Positions 8,354 through 17,594 of a stretch of 64,000 bases of DNA are shown one piece after another. A program made the translations under genes and the position numbers. Below the pieces are notes generated by a model, which did no database searches, was not told where the DNA came from, and saw nothing but the letters and a program-made list of their open reading frames with translations. Position 1 is the first letter of the stretch, and every line of letters begins with the position of its first letter. Origin of the DNA: Rudaea sp. (GTDB taxonomy: Bacteria; Pseudomonadota; Gammaproteobacteria; Xanthomonadales; Rhodanobacteraceae); assembly GCA_031291055.1 (NCBI GenBank), contig JARLJU010000362.1:232675-296674 (forward strand), written 5' to 3'.

Positions 8354-9427
8354 ATGAAAACTTGCGCGAAATATCTTGTCTTCTCGCTGTTGCTGGTGCT
8401 CGTGGGAGCGTTCGCTCAGGACGCCACGCCACCCGCCGGCGACAATCCATCTTTCAGCCAGGAAGAACTCGATCAGATGCTGGCCCCGATCGCGCTGTAT
8501 CCGGACCCATTGCTGTCGCAGATTCTTATGGCGGCGACCTATCCGCTGGAGGTGGTACAGGCAGCACGCTGGTCCGGCGCGCATCCCGACATGAAGGGCG
8601 ATGCGGCGGTTCAGGCAGTCGCCGATCAAAACTGGGATCCGAGCATCAAGGCGCTGATCGCCTTCCCGCAAGTGCTGCAAACGCTGGACCAGAAAATCGA
8701 ATGGACGGAGCGCTTGGGCGATGCGTTTCTTGCGCAGCAGTCGCAAGTCATGGATACGGTCCAGCAACTGCGTCGAAAAGCACAGCAAGCAGGCAATCTG
8801 AATTCCAACGCGCAAATCGCCGTCAACCAGGCAGACGACGCCATCGAGATCGCGCCGTCGAATCCGGACGAGGTCTATGTGCCTTACTACGACCCGAATG
8901 TGATCTACGGGTCATGGTGGTGGCCAGGCTATCCACCGGTGTTCTGGTCACCGTGGCCAGGTTATGGCTGGAATGGCGGATTCGCCTGGGGCATTGGCAT
9001 TGGCATCGGCGCCGATTTTTTCTTCGGATCGTGGGATTGGCGCCATCATCTCGTCTTCGCTGGCGGAGGCCACGGTGGCGAAGGACGGCGCCCGTGGCAG
9101 CACGATCCAGGGCATCGCCGCGGCGTGCCCTATCGCAGTGGAGCGCTCAATCAGCGCTTCGGTCGCGCCCCGGCGGCGAGCGCCGAGTTTCGTGGGAACC
9201 CGGGATTTGGCGGACGCGGTGGTCGCCTGCCCTCACTTTCCGCACTGAATGGCCGCCTGGATTCGCACGAACCCATGCAACCGCGGAATGCGGGTCGGCC
9301 TTCTGCGGAACCGAGAGCGCATGCCTTCGAGAACGTCGGGCGCGGCAGCGACGCACGCAATTTCAGCGCGCGCGGGCATGCAAGTTCCGCGGGCAGGCAA
9401 TCGGCATCGCGTCCGGAGCATCACTGA
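8354..9427 (+). CDS. DUF3300 exported protein
   Basis: A 357-aa protein with an N-terminal signal peptide (hydrophobic residues 8-20, likely cleavage after AFA). The DUF3300 domain follows: EELDQMLAPIALYPDPLLSQ, AATYPLEVVQAARW, and the extended PYYDPNVIYGSWWWP stretch. The last ~110 residues are rich in Gly, Arg and His and look disordered. The ATG before MKTCAKYL is chosen because it starts the signal peptide; a longer upstream frame lacks support. DUF3300 proteins often pair with DUF2950 proteins, as here. The molecular role is unknown; location should be periplasm or outer surface. Confidence 0.85.
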   Translation: MKTCAKYLVFSLLLVLVGAFAQDATPPAGDNPSFSQEELDQMLAPIALYPDPLLSQILMAATYPLEVVQAARWSGAHPDMKGDAAVQAVADQNWDPSIKALIAFPQVLQTLDQKIEWTERLGDAFLAQQSQVMDTVQQLRRKAQQAGNLNSNAQIAVNQADDAIEIAPSNPDEVYVPYYDPNVIYGSWWWPGYPPVFWSPWPGYGWNGGFAWGIGIGIGADFFFGSWDWRHHLVFAGGGHGGEGRRPWQHDPGHRRGVPYRSGALNQRFGRAPAASAEFRGNPGFGGRGGRLPSLSALNGRLDSHEPMQPRNAGRPSAEPRAHAFENVGRGSDARNFSARGHASSAGRQSASRPEHH

Positions 9428-9527
9428 CGGGTGCGCCTTCGGCAGCCAATCATTGCCGCTGATCATAGGATGCCGGCATGCAACGACGTAACGACTTCAA
9501 GACACCAGACCAACGCGAGAGAAGCCC

Positions 9528-10490
9528 GTGAACATTTCGCAAACGATGCCCTGGTTCCCAAGTGCGCACCGATGCGTCGCGCGCATCGCCATCCTCGCCT
9601 TAGGGTCGGTGCTGATGCTGCCGTCAGGATCCTTCGCAGCATCGGCACAGCGATCCTTCGAGTCGGCGCAGGCCGGTGTCGATGCATTGATAAAGGCCAC
9701 CAAGGCAAACGACGAGCCGGCATTGCGCGCCATCTTCGGACCCGAGGGCAGCAAGCTGCTCAGTTCCGGCGACCCGGTCGAGGATGCGCAGAGCCGCGCC
9801 GCGTTCGCCAGGGCCTTCGACGAGGCCAGCAAGATCGTCCCCGAAGGCGACGCACAGGCGATTCTGATGATCGGCAAGGACGAATGGCCAATGCCGATTC
9901 CGCTGGTCAAGGGACGCGACGGCTGGCGCTTCGACACGATCAAGGGCGAGGACGAAATACTCAAGCGGCGCATCGGCCGCAACGAACTTGAAGCGATGCA
10001 GGTGTGCATGGCTATCGTCGATGCGCAACGCGAGTACGCGACGCAGCACCTCGACGACGGCGTACCAGTCTATGCCACGCGTCTGACCAGCAGCCCGGGC
10101 AAACACGACGGCTTGTACTGGCCCACGCCGCCGAACGCGACACCGAGCCCGCTCGGCGCGTTGCTTGCCGCCGCAGCCGACAAGGGATACACGGAGTCTG
10201 GCGCATTGCGGCATGCCCCCTACCGCGGCTACTACTATCGCATCCTCACCGCACAGGGGAAGAACGCGGCTGAAGGTGCGCGTGATTATCTGGTCAAGGG
10301 CAAGATGATCGGCGGGTTTGCCGTCATCGCATATCCGGCCGGTTATCGGACGTCGGGCGTAATGAGCTTTCAAGTCAATCACGATGGCGTGATCTATCAG
10401 AAGGATCTGGGCCCCGATACCAAGACCGTCGCTGCGACAATCAAGGCATTCGATCCGGCGGATTGGAAAAAAGCCGAACCGAACGGTTGA
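9528..10490 (+). CDS. DUF2950 exported protein
   Basis: A 320-aa protein with a signal peptide (hydrophobic about residues 18-37, cleavage near SFAASA). The DUF2950 body contains FESAQAGVDALIKA, EWPMPIPLVKGRDGWRFD, EYATQHLDDG and the Tyr-rich PYRGYYYRILTAQG. It follows the DUF3300 gene by 100 bp on the same strand, the usual pairing, which supports a joint envelope function. The biochemical activity is not established. An intrinsic terminator lies 145 bp downstream. Confidence 0.87.
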   Translation: MNISQTMPWFPSAHRCVARIAILALGSVLMLPSGSFAASAQRSFESAQAGVDALIKATKANDEPALRAIFGPEGSKLLSSGDPVEDAQSRAAFARAFDEASKIVPEGDAQAILMIGKDEWPMPIPLVKGRDGWRFDTIKGEDEILKRRIGRNELEAMQVCMAIVDAQREYATQHLDDGVPVYATRLTSSPGKHDGLYWPTPPNATPSPLGALLAAAADKGYTESGALRHAPYRGYYYRILTAQGKNAAEGARDYLVKGKMIGGFAVIAYPAGYRTSGVMSFQVNHDGVIYQKDLGPDTKTVAATIKAFDPADWKKAEPNG

Positions 10491-10634
10491 GGTCAACGCA
10501 TCTGGCTGACAACGACTGCAGACACGTATTCGGCAGCCTCCGCCTTGCGCCGATCCGGTCTCTCTGTTTGCGCGTCAGTTAGCGAATGAAATAAACATCC
10601 ACGCGAAGCGGTCTTAGTCGCAGCAAGCGATTTC

Positions 10635-10668
10635 GCCGCGTCCGCCTCCCCCGGCGCGGCTTTTTTTT
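10635..10668 (+). terminator. Rho-independent terminator after the DUF2950 gene
   Basis: GCCGCG and CGCGGC pair around a pyrimidine-rich loop and are followed by eight T residues. It closes the DUF3300-DUF2950 transcript and isolates the tRNA promoter downstream. Confidence 0.8.
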
Positions 10669-10774
10669 GCGCGCAATTCCGTGCGCACGGCCGCTACCGT
10701 TTCTGCTGGAATCTGATGCCGGGCAACAACGGCGCCGATCCGGCTGCGCGGACCGTCGGCGAATCGCGTCGAGA

Positions 10775-10803
10775 TTGACGAATGGCGTCGCTTCCACTAA
10801 TCT
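10775..10803 (+). promoter_or_regulatory. Sigma-70 promoter of the tRNA-Ala gene
   Basis: TTGACG and TAATCT are separated by exactly 17 bp. A C-rich discriminator follows, as at stable-RNA promoters, and the tRNA begins 15 bp after the -10 box. Before prophage insertion this promoter should have served a tRNA-Ala/tRNA-Glu transcript. Confidence 0.7.
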
Positions 10804-10817
10804 CCCGCCCCTCTCTC

Positions 10818-12040
<1,223 letters not shown>

Positions 12041-12215
12041 TGTTGTCGTTCCAGATATTTTGCCAGGTGAGCATCGGTATAGCGCGCATGCTTGCCGCGC
12101 GCAATGTAGCTAATCTCGCCGCGCTTGCGGATGCGGCGAAGTGTAAAAATGGATATTTTCAGGTACGCCGCCGCGTCGGCCTCAGAATGCAATGGCGGCA
12201 GTGTGGATACATTAG

Positions 12216-12983
12216 TCATACTGTGCTTCCTTCCACTTCGCCGGCCGGCTTTAATTCTTCGATGGCGGCCGCCGTATCTTTGGCCAGCGCACTGGCCAGA
12301 TTGTGGATGCTCTGCAACCGGCTAGGCAGTAAGTCATAACCATCGAATAATTTCAGCACGGCGTGGCCGATCCTCTCACCATCATATTTGCTGATTTTAA
12401 TGCCGCTGGCTTTCTCGAATTCGTCGACGCTTTTACGCAATGCCAGCAACTCAGTGCCCGCTGTCGTGCGGACCTTATCGATGCGTTCCCTGTACTCCGC
12501 CTCTAGCCGCGACGTTTCGCGCGCGACCAGAGCACGCCGCTGCCCCGCATCCAGTTCGCCTGCGCGCCGGATCAGCGCCGCAGCGAAACCACGATTCATG
12601 GCTTGCGCTTCCAGCTTCGGTGCCTTGTCGACGGTGAACAGTTTCGAGCCGCGATATTCAATGTGGCCCCACGTCACCGGCAACTCGCCAGGCTTGACAA
12701 CATCCTTGCACGTCACGACCCACCAAAAATCGCAGTATTTTTGCACTGGCTCCGATTTCAGCGGCTGCTTCAACTCGTGCAGCCAATCGCTGCGCGACAC
12801 CTTGATTTCAAACCCGTGCACCGCCAGCCCGCGCGATGGGAACATGTTCATCGCCACGGCATCGGCATAGCGCAATACGTTGCCGCCGGTGCCGTTCGAC
12901 ACTTCAAAGAACAGCGCCCACTCCGGCATCGGATACCGGACGCGCAGTGCTTCGCGAATGTCGCCTGAAGTGCACGGGTTCAT
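12216..12983 (-). CDS. PD-(D/E)XK nuclease-like phage protein
   Basis: A 255-aa protein. The N-terminal 120 residues contain RYADAVAMNMFPSRG and HGFEIKVSRSDW, giving D41, E59 and K61 in the spacing of a PD-(D/E)XK fold, then a DFWWVV strand. The remainder (about 130-255) is charged and helical. The family is common in temperate phages, usually unnamed, near methyltransferase genes. A DNA-cleaving or DNA-repair role follows from the motif but is not shown. It is coupled to the xis-like gene by an ATGA overlap. Confidence 0.6.
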   Translation of the reverse strand: MNPCTSGDIREALRVRYPMPEWALFFEVSNGTGGNVLRYADAVAMNMFPSRGLAVHGFEIKVSRSDWLHELKQPLKSEPVQKYCDFWWVVTCKDVVKPGELPVTWGHIEYRGSKLFTVDKAPKLEAQAMNRGFAAALIRRAGELDAGQRRALVARETSRLEAEYRERIDKVRTTAGTELLALRKSVDEFEKASGIKISKYDGERIGHAVLKLFDGYDLLPSRLQSIHNLASALAKDTAAAIEELKPAGEVEGSTV

Positions 12984-12986
12984 GGT

Positions 12987-13229
12987 TCAGCGCTTCGGTG
13001 CCGGCTTGTCGAAGCCAGGCGATGCCGCATTGTTCAGCGTGATCACCGTATCGCCGACAGCATCCAGGCGCTGTTCATCAAGCCAGTGCGCTTCGCGGCT
13101 GGCGCCATCGCTGCCAACCTTGGGCGCGAGCAATGCCTGGTTACATCCGGTCAAATACTGCACATAGCCGGTCGCCACACCCTCGAAACCGGTCACCTTG
13201 TCTTTGTATACTCGCCCTAGTTGAATCAT
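12987..13229 (-). CDS. Small phage protein, unknown function
   Basis: An 80-aa protein beginning MIQLGRVYKDKVTGFEGVAT, which resembles small phage proteins with an SH3-like beta barrel seen near early genes (family resemblance from memory only). The start is set by an ATGA overlap with the upstream gene; a longer upstream frame is a shadow. No catalytic motif is visible. Confidence 0.6.
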   Translation of the reverse strand: MIQLGRVYKDKVTGFEGVATGYVQYLTGCNQALLAPKVGSDGASREAHWLDEQRLDAVGDTVITLNNAASPGFDKPAPKR

Positions 13230-13465
13230 TTCGTTACTCCTGGTTGTTGGATTGAACGCGCCGCACGCGAAGCATCGCGCGCCCGGATGAATGCACCGAA
13301 GTGATCGACCACGCGACCGATCCACGCCTGCGCCATGTCTTCGCGGAACTTGCTGGGGCTCAGGCATGCGCGCTCGGTGGCCTGCGCGTAGTGCACCACT
13401 GCCCAGCCGAGTTTTTGCAGCCGGCGGGCAGCGACCAGGCGAATTGCTGTCGATATCATTTTCAT
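13226..13465 (-). CDS. Small phage protein, unknown function
   Basis: A 79-aa, mostly helical, basic protein (ISTAIRLVAARRLQKLGWAV, then a Trp/His-containing middle). It overlaps the genes on both sides by ATGA, so it is part of the coupled early operon. It is not recognised. The two tight overlaps are the main reason to call it real. Confidence 0.55.
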   Translation of the reverse strand: MKMISTAIRLVAARRLQKLGWAVVHYAQATERACLSPSKFREDMAQAWIGRVVDHFGAFIRARDASRAARSIQQPGVTK

Positions 13466-14541
13466 GCGGTGGCCACCTTGGCAAACATGGGTGCGTCATT
13501 GACGATGCGCTGCTGCGCCATCGCCGCGTAGTCGGGATTGAGTTCGATCAGGATGGCGTCGCGCCCGTGGCGATCAGCCACCATGCCCGTGGTGCCGGCG
13601 CCGCCGAAGGGGTCCAGCACTACGCCGCCCTTGGGACAGCCGGCCAGAATGCAGGGCTCGATCAGTGCGGGCGGAAACGTGGCGAAGTGCGAACCCGCAA
13701 AAGGCTGCGTTGCGATTTCCCACACGCTGCGCCGGTTGCGTGTGGTTTTGTTGGCGGCCGCATTGCCCGTGCTGTCGCGATTGTTCGCATGGCTGTTGTC
13801 GAACTTGTTTCCGTTCGTGTATTGGCCACCGCGAAACGTTTTAGCATTTCCCTTGTCGCGATTGTGTGTAACCAAATCGTGCGGCACGTCGCCATGCGCC
13901 CACCCAGCAACACCCGCATCGTGCATCGATACGCGTGGCTCGGCGAAAGCATCCGCGTCGAACCAATAACGCGGAGACTTCGCCAGGAGGAAAAGATATT
14001 CATGCGCCTTGGTGCACCGATCGCTCACCGATTCAGGCATAGGGGTTGGCTTCGACCAGATAATGTCCTGCCGCAGATACCAACCCGCAGCGCTCAGCGC
14101 GAACGCGACGCGCCACGGCTGGCCGATCATTTCCTTGGGCTTGATGCCGGCGCAGCGAATATCGCTGCGCGGGATAGGCGCGTTGTCGCGCCTGCGCGAT
14201 TCGGTCATGCGCCGCTTGGCATCTTTCGCTGCATCCTGCGCTTCGGTCGAGCCGTCAATAGACGATTTCCCAGTGTCGCCACCGCACCGGCTGCCGGCAT
14301 AGCTGTCGCCCAGGTTCAGCCAGAGCGTGCCGTCATCGCGCAACACGCGGTGCACTTCGCTGAACACGGCGACCATTTCCGCGACCCACGCATGCACGGA
14401 GGCCTCCAACCCGATTTGGCCTTCGACGCCGTAGTCGCGCAGCCCCCAATACGGCGGCGATGTCACCACGCAATGCACGCTGGCGTCGGGCAATGTGCGC
14501 AGCACGTCGCGACAGTCACCCTGGAGAATGCGCACGGTCAT
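13462..14541 (-). CDS. Beta-class DNA methyltransferase (N6-adenine or N4-cytosine)
   Basis: A 359-aa methyltransferase with motif order IV-TRD-X-I typical of the beta class. Catalytic TSPPYWG is at residues 27-33, GTLWLNLGDSYAG at about 70-82, a variable target-recognition region lies between, and the SAM-binding DPFGGAGTTGMVA is near the C-terminus. SPPY is compatible with N4-cytosine or N6-adenine. No partner nuclease is adjacent, so this is a solitary phage methylase that likely protects the phage or regulates its genes. The start at MTVRILQGD is fixed by the ATGA overlap with the gp16-like gene. Confidence 0.9.
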   Translation of the reverse strand: MTVRILQGDCRDVLRTLPDASVHCVVTSPPYWGLRDYGVEGQIGLEASVHAWVAEMVAVFSEVHRVLRDDGTLWLNLGDSYAGSRCGGDTGKSSIDGSTEAQDAAKDAKRRMTESRRRDNAPIPRSDIRCAGIKPKEMIGQPWRVAFALSAAGWYLRQDIIWSKPTPMPESVSDRCTKAHEYLFLLAKSPRYWFDADAFAEPRVSMHDAGVAGWAHGDVPHDLVTHNRDKGNAKTFRGGQYTNGNKFDNSHANNRDSTGNAAANKTTRNRRSVWEIATQPFAGSHFATFPPALIEPCILAGCPKGGVVLDPFGGAGTTGMVADRHGRDAILIELNPDYAAMAQQRIVNDAPMFAKVATA

Positions 14542-14831
14542 GCCGCGTTCCTCTTTCGCGCCGTATACTTTGGCGCATCCGGCAACCGCTGCAGCGCGTT
14601 CATCAGCTGGCGGAACTGCACGCGCGACAGTTGCTTGGATGATTCCACGCCCACGGCGCGCAACCGCAGCCGGTACGCTTCCTCGTCCAGTCCCTTGCAA
14701 CCGCGCGCCAGCACATGCACCGCGCGCACGCGCTCCGGCGTCATGCGCCATTCGCGCATGGCTGCCAGGTCGACGCCGCAGCAGTAGCCGATGTCGCTGG
14801 TGCGGCGGCAGCGGGGGCATTGGTACGTCAT
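14538..14831 (-). CDS. GemA / Mu gp16-like protein with N-terminal zinc ribbon
   Basis: A 97-aa protein. Residues 4-20 carry two cysteine pairs (CPRCRRTSDIGYCC). The rest matches the GemA/gp16 family (DUF1018): KGLDEEAYRLRLRAVGVESS followed by QLSRVQFRQLMNALQRL. Mu GemA modulates host gene expression and DNA topology during lytic growth. The ATG used overlaps the stop of the reverse transcriptase gene by ATGA and its own stop overlaps the methylase start the same way. Confidence 0.75.
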   Translation of the reverse strand: MTYQCPRCRRTSDIGYCCGVDLAAMREWRMTPERVRAVHVLARGCKGLDEEAYRLRLRAVGVESSKQLSRVQFRQLMNALQRLPDAPKYTARKRNAA

Positions 14832-16204
14832 GCCGCCACCCTCAATGTAATAACCCGCACATCCAACTGCCAAGCGAATTTCCGCGACCGCACCGCACAA
14901 GCAAGCCATGGGAACCTTCGTTCAATCGACGCCCGCAACCGCACGCTATTCGCGTGCGCCATGTGCCCTTGATAGCTCCGCCAGATCGAGCGCAGTCCCC
15001 TCAGCGCGGCCGGCGTGGCCCGGATCACCGCACCACGCACGTGCCCGGCAGACCACGCTGCCAGCGCGGCGCAGGCGTGCTTCACTACACGGCGGCGAAC
15101 GCGGGTGTGTGTGGGGTAAATCACATAGCCGAGGAAGTCGATGCCGGCGCGCAGCGGGCGAATGCGGATGTCCGGCTTCAACGCCAGACGCAGCTTGTCG
15201 CGCAGGAACTGCTCGATCTGCATCAGCCACGTTTGCAGCTGCGCGCGATCACGGTGCACCAGCACGAAGTCGTCGACATAGCGGACGTAGCGCTTGGCTT
15301 TCAGCGTGTGCTTGGCGAACTGGTCGAGCGCGTCAAGGTAGACGTTGGCAAAGAACTGGCTTGATAGGTTGCCGATCGGCAGGCCACAACCAGGCGCCGC
15401 GTTCTCCATGCGCTTGTGCAGCGGCACCAGGGCGCGCTCGGCCGGCGTCGAGCAGGTGACGGCGCCGCCCTGCAGCGGTGACGTGGCGAGCAGCGCATGC
15501 GCGATGCGCTGCGTTTCCAGCGGCGTTCCGGCGCGCACCATGCTGCGCTTGAGCATGGCGTATAGCGTTGGCCGGTGAATTGAATTGAAGAAGTTGTGGA
15601 TGTCTAACTGCAGATACCAGCCGCCACTCTGCCCGCTCTGCACCTGGCGCACGAATCCACGCAGTCTGTCGACCGCGCCATGCGTGCCCTTGCCTTTGCG
15701 GTTGGCGAAGCTGTCCGCGATGAACCGCGGCTCGTAGATTGCCTCCAGTTGCGGCACCAGCCAGTGGTGCACCACGCGATCGCCGAAGTCTGGCGCATGG
15801 ATCTCGCGCGCCTTCGGCCGCTTGGCAATAAAGCAAGTCGTCGGCTTCGGCCGCCACGTTCCTGCGCCGATGCGATCAACCAGATCAAGCAAACCATCTA
15901 TCCAGTTGGCTTCAAAACCGAGTTGATTGCGACTTGGCACTTTCTTGCGTCGGGCGCACTGCCATGCATCGAACAGTGCGCGAAACGTAACACCCTGATA
16001 CTCACCGGCCGACGCGGGCGACACCGACCGCACCGCGCGCACGAAGGCGTTGTTGTTGCGGTGGTTGTAGTCGGAATTGCCGTTGTTGAAGTTGACGTTC
16101 CACGCGTAGTCCGCCGGGGACGAAGCGTCCGGGGAAGACGACGCACACCCGCGCACTTGCGAGCCGGCCGCGCAGCCTGTGTCAGCGTAGCGAGGCGTCG
16201 TCAT
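14828..16204 (-). CDS. DGR reverse transcriptase with the template repeat in its 5' coding region
   Basis: A 458-aa frame. Residues about 75-400 are an RNA-directed DNA polymerase: first catalytic Asp D201 in YLQLDIHNFF, the DGR-type motif LPIGNLSSQ (275-283; Q where group II enzymes have P) and the YVDD box at 309-312. The C-terminal ~100 residues are a basic thumb-like region. It copies TR RNA into cDNA with errors at adenines. The ATG overlaps the avd stop by ATGA, so translation would begin before the TR and residues about 22-67 would be TR-encoded, with nine Asn. No in-frame ATG lies between TR and the polymerase domain; in-frame GTGs inside TR are alternatives. Confidence 0.93.
   Translation of the reverse strand: MTTPRYADTGCAAGSQVRGCASSSPDASSPADYAWNVNFNNGNSDYNHRNNNAFVRAVRSVSPASAGEYQGVTFRALFDAWQCARRKKVPSRNQLGFEANWIDGLLDLVDRIGAGTWRPKPTTCFIAKRPKAREIHAPDFGDRVVHHWLVPQLEAIYEPRFIADSFANRKGKGTHGAVDRLRGFVRQVQSGQSGGWYLQLDIHNFFNSIHRPTLYAMLKRSMVRAGTPLETQRIAHALLATSPLQGGAVTCSTPAERALVPLHKRMENAAPGCGLPIGNLSSQFFANVYLDALDQFAKHTLKAKRYVRYVDDFVLVHRDRAQLQTWLMQIEQFLRDKLRLALKPDIRIRPLRAGIDFLGYVIYPTHTRVRRRVVKHACAALAAWSAGHVRGAVIRATPAALRGLRSIWRSYQGHMAHANSVRLRASIERRFPWLACAVRSRKFAWQLDVRVITLRVAA
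16004..16142 (-). repeat. DGR template repeat (TR)
   Basis: 139 bp matching VR1 and VR2. In sense orientation the variable part contains 24 adenines, mostly as AAC codons, and the last ~45 bp contain none, which fits an initiation-of-mutagenic-homing segment. It ends GAG-TAT where both VRs end CAG-TAA, a small difference at the IMH border. It is open in the same frame as the reverse transcriptase and in the frame of the targets. Confidence 0.93.
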
Positions 16205-16635
16205 GGGTTAGCCTCGCATGAGGCGGCGCGGGTACTCAGTATCTTGGGACGCTGCGCCTCCACTCCCGGCTGCGCATTCTGCCCATTGGGGTGTTGTTGT
16301 TGCCGCTTCCATCCACCGACTTGCTTGCCAAGCTCGGCGGTGATCCGTGCAATCATTTCAAACTGACCGAAGCTGGCAAACGCCCTGATGCGCTTGCCCA
16401 GTTGCAGCGTGAGTTTCAAGTCATCGACCGACCATACGAGCCGGTCGAGCCATTCACCTTGTCTGGCGCGATCGCGCCAGGCACGATGCGCCAGACGCGC
16501 TACCTTAAATGCCTGCTCGCGCAGCATCATGCCGAATGTATACTTATGGAAACGAGCGAAGCGATGCACGGCTTTCTCCACTTCATCAAGCATCAGTTCG
16601 GCCTGCTTCACCACGGGTGGCAACTCGAAACTCAC
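16201..16635 (-). CDS. avd: DGR accessory variability determinant (Avd)
   Basis: A 144-aa, basic, all-helical protein of the four-helix-bundle Avd family: PPVVKQAELMLDEVEKAV, the aromatic FARFHKYTFGMMLREQAF stretch, and a long C-terminal helix. Avd forms a pentameric barrel that binds the reverse transcriptase and TR RNA and is needed for mutagenic homing. The GTG start is preferred because GAGGGG lies seven bases before it; a longer TTG start is possible. The C-terminal ~30 residues after WKRQQQH extend beyond the usual length. It lies between target 2 and the TR, the common order. Confidence 0.85.
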   Translation of the reverse strand: MSFELPPVVKQAELMLDEVEKAVHRFARFHKYTFGMMLREQAFKVARLAHRAWRDRARQGEWLDRLVWSVDDLKLTLQLGKRIRAFASFGQFEMIARITAELGKQVGGWKRQQQHPNGQNAQPGVEAQRPKILSTRAASCEANP

Positions 16636-16665
16636 ACGCTTCCCCTCAAGAGCACCAAAAACCAA

Positions 16666-17109
16666 TTACTGACCGGCCGACGCGGGCGACACCGACCGCA
16701 CCGCGCGCACGAAGGCGCTGCCGCTGCGGTGGAGGTAGTCGGAATAGCCGTTGCCGAAGTAGACGAGCCACGCGAAGACCGCCGGGGACGAAGCGACCGG
16801 GGAAGACGACCAGTACCAGGACGAATTGGCCGCGGGGAAAAAGTCCGTATCGATGGCCGGCGAATGACGCGAACGATCGGCCAGGCAGAAAAGCTCCTCG
16901 ACAGTTGGCAATCGCCAGTCGTGAAAGCCGGCGAATCCTGCTGCCGCTATGCTGGCCACGGCTTTGACCGCTTTATCATGGGTCAGGCGCTTGGTACTGA
17001 TGTCCGCTGTCGTCCACATCAGCCCGGTTTGGTTTTGCAGTACGACAGGCCACTGCGTCGCATCGAGTGCCAGAGGCTTGCCGCTTGAATCGATCTTGGT
17101 CAATTGCAT
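16666..17109 (-). CDS. DGR target protein 2 (DUF1566, C-type-lectin-like)
   Basis: A 147-aa single-domain protein of the DUF1566/Lcl family: QNQTGLMWTTADI, FHDWRLPTVEELF, and SWYWSSSPVASSPA, ending FVRAVRSVSPASAGQ. The last ~46 residues are VR2-encoded and carry the diversified surface (LVYFGNGYSDYLHRSGS). There is no signal peptide or membrane segment. It follows target 1 by 36 bp with GGAG before its ATG. The N-terminal ~100 residues differ clearly from target 1, so the pair is not a recent duplication. The ligand is unknown; by family it should bind a variable receptor. Confidence 0.93.
   Translation of the reverse strand: MQLTKIDSSGKPLALDATQWPVVLQNQTGLMWTTADISTKRLTHDKAVKAVASIAAAGFAGFHDWRLPTVEELFCLADRSRHSPAIDTDFFPAANSSWYWSSSPVASSPAVFAWLVYFGNGYSDYLHRSGSAFVRAVRSVSPASAGQ
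16672..16810 (-). repeat. DGR variable repeat 2 (VR2)
   Basis: Gap-free match to TR with 15 substitutions, all at template adenines (to G, T and C in sense orientation). It encodes the C-terminus of target 2 up to the stop codon. Similarity to TR ends abruptly at both borders. Confidence 0.93.
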
Positions 17110-17144
17110 GAAATGCTCCAAAGATGGAAAGCCCAAAAGGCCGA

Positions 17145-17570
17145 TTACTGACCGGCCGACGCGGGCGACACCGACCGCACCGCGCGCACGAAGGCGTCGT
17201 TGCTGCGGTGGTCGTAGCCGGAAAAGCCGTTGCCGAAGCCGACGCCCCACGCGTAGTCCGCCGGGGACGAAGCGCCCGGGGAAGACGACCAATACCAATT
17301 CGGCTTCGCATTGCGGAATACATCGGTATCGATCGCCGGGTTATGGCGTGTGTAGTCCACCAGCGTCAGCAGTTCGGTAATCGTCGGCAGGCGCCAGTCG
17401 TCATAACCACCGAAGCGCGCGGCGTTCATCGCAACGATCGCCTTTTTCGCATCGGCAAACGTCAGCCGTTCCGGGCTCACGTTGTCGGCGGTCCATACCA
17501 GGCCGGTGCCTTCATCGCGCACCATCACCCATTGTTCTGGCACCGGCAGCAGCTTTGTAAACTTGCTCAT
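17145..17570 (-). CDS. DGR target protein 1 (DUF1566, C-type-lectin-like)
   Basis: A 141-aa DUF1566/Lcl protein: EGTGLVWTADNVSPERLTF, GYDDWRLPTITELL, NWYWSSSPGASSPADYAW, ending in the invariant SVSPASAGQ. VR1 encodes the last ~46 residues with GVGFGNGFSGYDHRSND as the diversified strand. The start has GAGG at good spacing and no upstream alternative. First gene of the DGR transcript, 24 bp after a small winged-helix gene. It lacks export signals, so it either joins virions inside the cell or acts in the cytoplasm. Confidence 0.93.
   Translation of the reverse strand: MSKFTKLLPVPEQWVMVRDEGTGLVWTADNVSPERLTFADAKKAIVAMNAARFGGYDDWRLPTITELLTLVDYTRHNPAIDTDVFRNAKPNWYWSSSPGASSPADYAWGVGFGNGFSGYDHRSNDAFVRAVRSVSPASAGQ
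17151..17289 (-). repeat. DGR variable repeat 1 (VR1)
   Basis: Gap-free match to TR with 13 substitutions, all at template adenines, mostly to G. It encodes the C-terminus of target 1 to the stop. It shares several but not all substituted positions with VR2, so the two repeats were diversified independently. Confidence 0.93.
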
Positions 17571-17594
17571 GACGTACCTCGTAAATAAGGGGAA

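Larger units (their letters stand above)
14828..17570 (-). mobile_element. Diversity-generating retroelement (DGR) cassette
   Basis: In transcription order: target gene 1 with VR1, target gene 2 with VR2, avd, the template repeat and the reverse transcriptase, all in one strand with short spacers or overlaps. TR and both VRs are 139 bp, aligned without gaps, identical over about 45 bp at the target 3' end, and differ elsewhere only at template adenines. That is the signature of adenine-specific mutagenic retrohoming. The cassette sits in the early region between the gp16-like and clamp genes, not beside the tail fibres. Confidence 0.95.

Noticed and set aside
13291..14787. 498-codon plus-strand open frame
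   Set aside because: It is antisense to the clear methyltransferase and its neighbours, and its protein has the Arg/His/Ala bias of a high-G+C shadow frame.
16672..17289. VR1 and VR2 as a simple gene duplication
   Set aside because: The rest of the two target genes is divergent while the repeats match TR and differ only at template adenines, which duplication and drift do not produce.
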